Origin: CAWUKT01 sp963923035 | Lineage (GTDB): Bacteria; Bacteroidota; Bacteroidia; J057; JADKCL01 | Direction: 5' to 3' | Assembly (NCBI GenBank): GCA_963923035.1 | Contig: CAWUKT010000070.1 | Location: 1 to 37,987 of the forward strand | DNA: 37,987 nt | Shown: piece after piece, positions 33,019 to 37,987 of the stretch | How positions within the stretch are numbered: the first letter of the stretch is position 1 | Layout: the number at the start of each line of letters is the position of its first letter | Position numbers and translations under genes: made by a program | Notes under the pieces: model-generated | Told to the model about the DNA's origin: nothing | What the model saw: only the letters and a program-made list of their open reading frames with translations | The model's database searches: none

Positions 33019-33716
33019 GCCAGGCCTGAAGCTACCTTCAAGGCCAGCATAGAGTGCGGTTGGGCGGATTCATAGCGCTCAGTTGGATACAAATCATTGG
33101 TTCTCTTCCTTTTCTAGAATTTGTATCAGCGCCGGGAACTGACAAAAAATAACTTCGTCTCCAAGTAACAGTCCCGAATTATGCGAACGAAAATCCTTTG
33201 GTCAATGGCCATTGGTAGATGAAGTAGGTGACAAAATACGAACTACGATTGCGACCCTTAGGAAGAAGGAGAAGTTGCTCCCTAAGGTTCTTCATGGCAT
33301 GCTCTGAACCCTCAACGGTTTGGAGCGCCCAAGGCAGATTCAGCACAGGATAGCTTCGAAGAGTAGGGAATCGAATGTTTTACCGCAGCGCCACAGGGTA
33401 AATCTGTCGTTCGGATCATTCGATTACCTCACGGGTTTTCATTCCCTTGCAGCTCAAACAATTTAATGCAGCATCGCCATATAACATGGAAAGGGAAAAT
33501 CCAGTCCCATTATTTGGGGGGAGCAGCAGGGAAGATTTCCGGCCATCATGTGTAGGCAGCAAAGAAAATTCCTTTGCTCCGTTTCAGTTGGGGGCGAGCC
33601 CCAATGACGAGCCCTAGCCTTAGATCCTTAGCCGTTCTCAGATTGAAGAACGCGTTTATTTCTACCATTGTCAGGGGGAGTCTCTCCGGCTCCCCTTCCT
33701 TTTACCCATCGATCCA
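33019..33716. other. Gene-poor region upstream of the tape-measure gene
   Basis: Its first 490 bp are the downstream part of copy B. Beyond that lie two small hairpins (TTGGGG/CCCCAA at 33588-33604; GGGGAG/CTCCCC near 33674-33695 followed by TTCCTTTT) and TACCATTG at 33663-33670, one mismatch from a -7 box. These could terminate upstream transcription and start the eCIS operon. Confidence 0.4.
33079..33175 (+). other. Conserved inverted-repeat element downstream of copy B
   Basis: GATACAAAT (33086-33094) and ATTTGTATC (33119-33127) again separated by 24 nt; GGGAACTG (33134-33141) with CAGTCCC (33169-33175), enclosing AACTT and AAGT. In this copy AGCGCT before and AGCGC after the first stem add further pairing. 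Confidence 0.5.
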
Positions 33717-33857
33717 ATGAATCAACAGAACCAGCGAAGAACGGACTGGCAGGAGCCTCCTCGCCCAACAATTGGCTTGAATCCCGGTGGCATTCAGGCC
33801 CCTCGTGATTGGGAACACGCTCCAACTTCCTCAAGCTCCACCCAATATCCGAAGTGA
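33717..33857 (+). CDS. Possible 46-residue small protein upstream of the tape-measure gene
   Basis: ATG at 33717, TGA at 33855-33857, 17 bp before the next ATG. The peptide begins MNQQNQRRTDWQEPPRPTIG and continues with 'LNPGGIQAPRDWEH' and a Ser/Thr tail; Pro-rich and unlike random noncoding translation, but no family is recognised. Position suggests co-transcription with the tape-measure gene. It may also be just leader sequence. Confidence 0.35.
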   Translation: MNQQNQRRTDWQEPPRPTIGLNPGGIQAPRDWEHAPTSSSSTQYPK

Positions 33858-33874
33858 CTTCTCAATCCCATCCC

Positions 33875-36800
33875 ATGAAGCAGCAAAATCTCGTACCCGG
33901 GGAGCAGGCCAATCAGCACTTCATCCAAAGAGTCACCATGGACTTCGAGTTCGAGTCCGAGGAAAAGGTACGCCACATCCAGGATAAACTCAGCCGGATT
34001 TTTGTGGGCCGCATGACAGAGATTATGGCCGAAGTATGTGACGATTTAGAGGTGAATTCTCATCTGCTCGAAATTCCCAGTCTGGAACTTGATCTGGGAG
34101 AACTGTCTGAAATCGATTTTGAGGTAGAATTGCTGCACAAGTTTAGAAAGGTCTTTCAGTTCGCATTGTCGGAGGCGAAAATCAAGGCTGAATCCAGTTT
34201 GGATCCCCGGTCAAGCAGGCTCATTGACCGGGAATCGGCCCATGAACGGATTCTCATGTACTATTTAAAATTTGGACGCCTTCCTTCCAGCACTTCGACC
34301 GCCCACATTGACATTGAGGAGATACTGCGGAAACTATTGGAGAACCGCCCCCAGGCCCTCCGAAACCGATTGAGGGAATTGACCCACCAAGATGCTAACG
34401 CCCTGAGGCGGCTTGCTGAACGCTTCGATAAAGGTCTCATCATGGACTTCATCCGGTTCTTGGCCCAGTCCAATGCCGAAGCGATTCTCCGTACCATCCA
34501 ATACTTGGCCTCTCTGGTGGAGGCCAGCCTGGCGACATCTCATCCGAAAGCCTTGAGCATCTTATTGGAGGCATCGCTCAAAGCCCTGATCCTCCAGGAA
34601 ACCGACTCTTTTTCTCCTGAGATCTTCAGAGATCAATTCCAGCGATACCTCAGGCAATCGACGAACCATGAGGTCGGCGAGCTCATTTTTCAGAACCCAC
34701 TTCCTGACTTTGGCGTTTCCAGTTTCTCGTTCCCAGACCGATTCGAAGAGCACCTTGCCCTTGTCCGCCGGATCATGGAAGGAGCTCTTTCCCCGGTGGA
34801 GCATTGGCGATTCCTTCAACAATGGGACGAACTGATTCGAAACCACTTCACCGGATTGACCGAAGTCATTCGGAGCGGGATGCGCAGACCGTCGAACCTG
34901 ATCCGGCTCGTCAACGCCCTCCCGTCTCCTCGGATTTATACATTCTTATTCAATCTAATTCCAACCCAAAATCGTTCTTTGATTCGATTGGCGATACGGG
35001 TCATCGCAGAGCATGGTGCTTATGTCCGGGATGAAAGCTCAGAACGCAAGTTCCGAAATTTGATCTTTGGGCATTTAATGCGCTACGCTCTCGATGCCCC
35101 ACCCAGTCGCCTCAATGCAAAGGCATTCGGATCGTACTTGAAGCGTTCCCTAAAAAATCTACCGGGGATTCCCCCTCAGCTAATCCAGATCTGGGACCAA
35201 ACCATCTCGCCGCAGGAAATCGACGTACTTGGACCGACGCTGGACGAGGATCAAGCAATTGAACAACAGAAATTTGAGGAGCTGAGGCCCGAATTGGACA
35301 GGGATCAAACAATTCAACAAGAGGAAATCGAAGAGCATAGATTACAACAGGATAAGAATGCAGAATCCCTAAGACCAGAGAAGGAAAACCGTGATCTAAA
35401 TTCCGAGGCAGAAATACCATCTGCCCAAGAAGCTGGTATTACCGGGGACCTCCAATCTGCTGAGATTGATCATTCGGATGAAAAGGAAATGGAGCAGTTC
35501 TTTTCCGACCAAGTTCAGGATGCCATCAGGAAAGCGGGAGAAAGCTGGATCGATAACGGGGAGGACTTGGCAGAATTTCGCCGTGAGCTTCAACTACTTT
35601 TGTCAAGTATTCTCACCAGGCAATTTCCTTTGGGGCTGCCGTTTGATGGAAAGGCCTTTGCCAGGATTTTGAAAAAGCTAATCAAACTCGAAGACCAAAG
35701 TTTTTCCGAGCATTTGTTTGGCTTATTCAAAGGAATCACTGGTGAAAGAAAGCATCAGCTAACCTTGGAAATCATCCGATCGATGGGCGATGAAGCCATT
35801 CCATCGTTGTTTAAGCTCCTGGTTCCCACCACCGCAGAAGTATTGCTCTTTGTATCCGATATCCTCGAAAGTTTTGCCAAAATTTACTTCGTTCCCCGTT
35901 CCGCGCTCCTATCAGGCCCCAAGGAGTTTAAGTGGATGCTCCCCTTGCGGTATATCCTGGACTACACCGAAAAGTCCAATTCCACTACCGAGTTCATTGC
36001 TTTCATCACCCAGATGATCGCCGCCGGAACCGGGCAGTCGCCCACGACCGTGGCCCAAGAGCTCAATCAAATCATTGAGAGCAAAGGCCATTCTTTTTCC
36101 CTCCACCTCGTCCAATTTCGCCGCCTGTTTTCCCGCGCCCAACTTCAAAACTTCGAGGTGCAATATGAAGCAGCTCTCGATTCCATTCAACTCGAGTCCG
36201 CGTGGTACCAATCTCATTTGGCAGCCTCACAGGAAGCAACTATCAATGAATCTGAGGCTTCGCAGGCCGATAATTCCAAGAGGAGGCCATCCTCTGCCAA
36301 GGACCATTCTAAGGATTCGGATAAAACATCTTTGCTAGAAGGTTTTTGGTCAAACAATCGCCCGCTATTCGACCTGCTCAACACCATGCTTGAGGCATCT
36401 TTCCCTGCGTTGATCAGTCAGTTTTTCGATTTTGTTTCAACCACCAACAGCACTTACAAAGTCAAGGCGGCGGAGGCCATCTTAAATGAGTTTGAACCGG
36501 CCCAAATCCAAAAGATCTTCCAGCCCTATTTTTCCGAATCGCTTTCATTCATTGACTCTTTCATTGAATTCCTGACCCTCTTGTACCCAAAGTCTGGCCA
36601 TGTCCCGCCGTTCATTCCTCAAAAATCCCCCCTACAATTCAGCTGGTTCTTAGTCCTTCGATACGCGATGGACCAACCTGCAAAACGGTTCCTACCGAAG
36701 GAGTGTATTAGCTATTCCATTCTCTCGGTGGCCGCCGCTGTGGGAAGACCTCCCCAGGAAATCGCCAGTCAACTCTGGCAAAGAATATCCCAGCAGGACA

Positions 36801-37987
36801 AGGCAGAAAGCGATCAATTTATCCAGTTCCAACAATACGTACCGACCCCTGACCAGCTGGACACCTGGCAGCTTGACACCAATAAAGATGGCTTGATCAG
36901 CTCCGAACCAGCTTTCCCCCCAACCCCACCGGAGAACAATATTGACACCAAAGCAACAGATGAAAAAGGTCCGATAGACCCCGATGAGAAGTTGGAGCAA
37001 CTAGGGTATCCTTCTCATCCTAAAAAACTCGAGGAAGAAAGGAAAAACGACTTCGAACCCCAAAAGGCTCTTTTGCCTACCGTCGTTTTTCCATTTCAGA
37101 ACACACGGAAAGGGTTATTTCCCTTTCCTCCATTCACTTATACCTCTCCACCAATCATTTTAAACCTTTTCGAAAGCGGGTATACCATTTCCTTTTTACC
37201 CACGGACGGCAGTGATTCGAACCTGGAGTCCACGTTTACTTCAGAAGACGGTCCTTCAAACCCATTGAGCAATCAATCCAGTTCCATTGTGGACCTGGCC
37301 ATCGAATTAGGAAATTTGGAGGAAGGCTGGAACGAGTTACCCCACGATTTCTCCGAGGAGAATACCCTTTCCATTGAAGGACAAAGCACTTTCAGATCGG
37401 AGCAGCAAGAAGTTCAGTCTTTTGGTGAGCCATCTAGCAAGGAAGAGGATAAGCTGATTGAGGATGAGAAAAGTGACTCCGAAATAGGAGAGAATTCCAT
37501 TAGGGAGTCAAGACCAGCTGAATTCAAGCATGAACCTAGTCAGTCCGAGGAAGGGCTTTTGGATCCAGAGTCAAGTCGCCTCGCTGCTGAGAAGTCGACG
37601 GGAGAGATTGAGCAGGAGGCCAGTCAAGATGCAAAGCAAGGCTGGCCGGAAACTTCAGTTAGGGAATTCGATCTCCTGGCACTGAGTGAAGAAGATCGTT
37701 TCGAGCGGTGGGAAAAGGCAAGGGAAAGAATGGAAGAAGTGGAAGGGATGGAAGGGTTCGAAGAGATTGAGAGAGTAGAAAAAGTTGGAAGAATTGAAGA
37801 AATCGAGGGCTTTGAAGAAGCCGCCGGAGTAGAAAAACTCGCAAAATTTGAGGAAGTCGAAGGTGTTGAGGAATACGAAGGCGCTGAGGAAAACGAAGGA
37901 GTTGAGGAACACGAAGGCGCTGAGGAACACGAAGGAGTTGAGGAACTCGCAGGAGTTGAGGAAGTCGAAGGAGCCGATGAACTCGGA
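33875..37987 (+). CDS. Contractile injection system tape-measure-like protein (partial, runs off the window)
   Basis: Open from the ATG at 33875 to the last base, at least 1,371 codons, so the C-terminus is missing. The opening 'NQHFIQRVTMDFEFESEEKV' with 'LEIPSLELDLGELSEIDFE' and 'ERILMYYLKFGRLP' matches the pattern of Bacteroidota eCIS tape-measure proteins (CIS_TMP family). Long helical domains with repeated 'LxxLLxxRPxxLRxRL' character (150-450, 590-760, 850-1000) are separated by acidic, low-complexity linkers (about 455-540, 1030-1070, 1110-1290). The last 85 residues are Glu-rich 6-residue repeats. Known role: such proteins set inner tube length and fill its lumen during assembly. The remaining eCIS structural genes would have to lie to the right. 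Family call rests on pattern recall. Confidence 0.8.
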   Translation, partial: MKQQNLVPGEQANQHFIQRVTMDFEFESEEKVRHIQDKLSRIFVGRMTEIMAEVCDDLEVNSHLLEIPSLELDLGELSEIDFEVELLHKFRKVFQFALSEAKIKAESSLDPRSSRLIDRESAHERILMYYLKFGRLPSSTSTAHIDIEEILRKLLENRPQALRNRLRELTHQDANALRRLAERFDKGLIMDFIRFLAQSNAEAILRTIQYLASLVEASLATSHPKALSILLEASLKALILQETDSFSPEIFRDQFQRYLRQSTNHEVGELIFQNPLPDFGVSSFSFPDRFEEHLALVRRIMEGALSPVEHWRFLQQWDELIRNHFTGLTEVIRSGMRRPSNLIRLVNALPSPRIYTFLFNLIPTQNRSLIRLAIRVIAEHGAYVRDESSERKFRNLIFGHLMRYALDAPPSRLNAKAFGSYLKRSLKNLPGIPPQLIQIWDQTISPQEIDVLGPTLDEDQAIEQQKFEELRPELDRDQTIQQEEIEEHRLQQDKNAESLRPEKENRDLNSEAEIPSAQEAGITGDLQSAEIDHSDEKEMEQFFSDQVQDAIRKAGESWIDNGEDLAEFRRELQLLLSSILTRQFPLGLPFDGKAFARILKKLIKLEDQSFSEHLFGLFKGITGERKHQLTLEIIRSMGDEAIPSLFKLLVPTTAEVLLFVSDILESFAKIYFVPRSALLSGPKEFKWMLPLRYILDYTEKSNSTTEFIAFITQMIAAGTGQSPTTVAQELNQIIESKGHSFSLHLVQFRRLFSRAQLQNFEVQYEAALDSIQLESAWYQSHLAASQEATINESEASQADNSKRRPSSAKDHSKDSDKTSLLEGFWSNNRPLFDLLNTMLEASFPALISQFFDFVSTTNSTYKVKAAEAILNEFEPAQIQKIFQPYFSESLSFIDSFIEFLTLLYPKSGHVPPFIPQKSPLQFSWFLVLRYAMDQPAKRFLPKECISYSILSVAAAVGRPPQEIASQLWQRISQQDKAESDQFIQFQQYVPTPDQLDTWQLDTNKDGLISSEPAFPPTPPENNIDTKATDEKGPIDPDEKLEQLGYPSHPKKLEEERKNDFEPQKALLPTVVFPFQNTRKGLFPFPPFTYTSPPIILNLFESGYTISFLPTDGSDSNLESTFTSEDGPSNPLSNQSSSIVDLAIELGNLEEGWNELPHDFSEENTLSIEGQSTFRSEQQEVQSFGEPSSKEEDKLIEDEKSDSEIGENSIRESRPAEFKHEPSQSEEGLLDPESSRLAAEKSTGEIEQEASQDAKQGWPETSVREFDLLALSEEDRFERWEKARERMEEVEGMEGFEEIERVEKVGRIEEIEGFEEAAGVEKLAKFEEVEGVEEYEGAEENEGVEEHEGAEEHEGVEELAGVEEVEGADELG
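37859..37987 (+). repeat. 18-bp coding tandem repeat (EG-V/A-EE-x) in the tape-measure gene
   Basis: Six-residue units read GVEEYE, GAEENE, GVEEHE, GAEEHE, GVEELA, GVEEVE, GADELG. The nucleotide units are near-identical (for example GGCGCTGAGGAACACGAA, positions 37917-37934). The array continues beyond the window edge and is preceded from 37728 by more diverged units. Confidence 0.9.

Larger units (their letters stand above)
32133..33508 (+). repeat. Direct duplication, copy B (about 1.4 kb)
   Basis: Second copy of the unit at 30675-32095, separated from it by about 40 bp. It lacks about 35-40 bp present in copy A after the structured element (near 31826-31865 in A). Ends estimated by eye. 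Confidence 0.85.

Noticed and set aside
37655..37930. 91-codon minus-strand ORF rich in Phe and Leu opposite the Glu-rich repeat.
   Set aside because: Antisense of GAA/GAG codons reads as Phe/Leu; a shadow of the repeat.

Overview
The window looks like a chromosomal segment of a Bacteroidota bacterium, probably of the Saprospiria/Lewinella type; the rank below phylum is inference. Three secreted proteins end in type IX secretion (T9SS) sorting domains, two carry SprB-like repeats, start codons mostly lack Shine-Dalgarno sequences, and exact Bacteroidota -7 boxes (TAnnTTTG) precede a porin-like gene and feoA. There are no rRNA, tRNA or CRISPR elements and no insertion sequence I can support.

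Left part (1-11,000). A beta-barrel protein and a cytosolic esterase converge. Next comes a lipase-like protein with an N-terminal 'PAFQLKA...VQR' header of the kind found on proteins associated with extracellular contractile injection systems (eCIS). An 8-bp overlap joins it to a small exported protein, a candidate immunity or accessory partner. An outer-membrane protein, an O-antigen-ligase-like membrane protein with TPRs, a T9SS cargo and a large helical-repeat protein follow. On the minus strand a translationally coupled pair encodes a beta-rich protein of unknown function and a pentein-fold enzyme resembling peptidyl-arginine/agmatine deiminases (Asp, His-x-Asp and C-terminal His-Cys all visible).

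Middle (11,100-27,500). A second protein with the PAFQLKA...VQR header appears to combine SH3-like modules with a lysozyme-like domain and is followed by a strong hairpin. Two tandem paralogous T9SS proteins carry seven 'VDFDPGPG' repeats each. Then come feoA-feoB with a clear Fur-type box and promoter, purD, an SRPBCC-like protein, an ECF sigma factor interrupted by an in-frame TAG, and an SDR-SDR-SnoaL cluster downstream of an AraC-type regulator.

Right part (27,500-37,987). A paralogue of the helical-repeat protein is followed by about 4 kb of gene-poor DNA. Within it a unit of about 1.4 kb is tandemly duplicated. Each copy encodes a stand-alone AraC-type DNA-binding domain of 117 residues and retains conserved inverted repeats before and after the gene. 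The window ends inside a very long ORF of at least 1,371 codons that resembles the Bacteroidota eCIS tape-measure protein. It is preceded by a possible 46-codon ORF and runs off the edge in a Glu-rich 18-bp tandem repeat.

Overall reading: this is the left border of a putative eCIS locus. Two header-bearing candidate cargo genes and a pentein enzyme lie 20-32 kb from the one structural gene visible, and a duplicated small regulator sits directly upstream of that gene. The sheath, tube, baseplate and ATPase genes would have to lie to the right of the window and are not seen.
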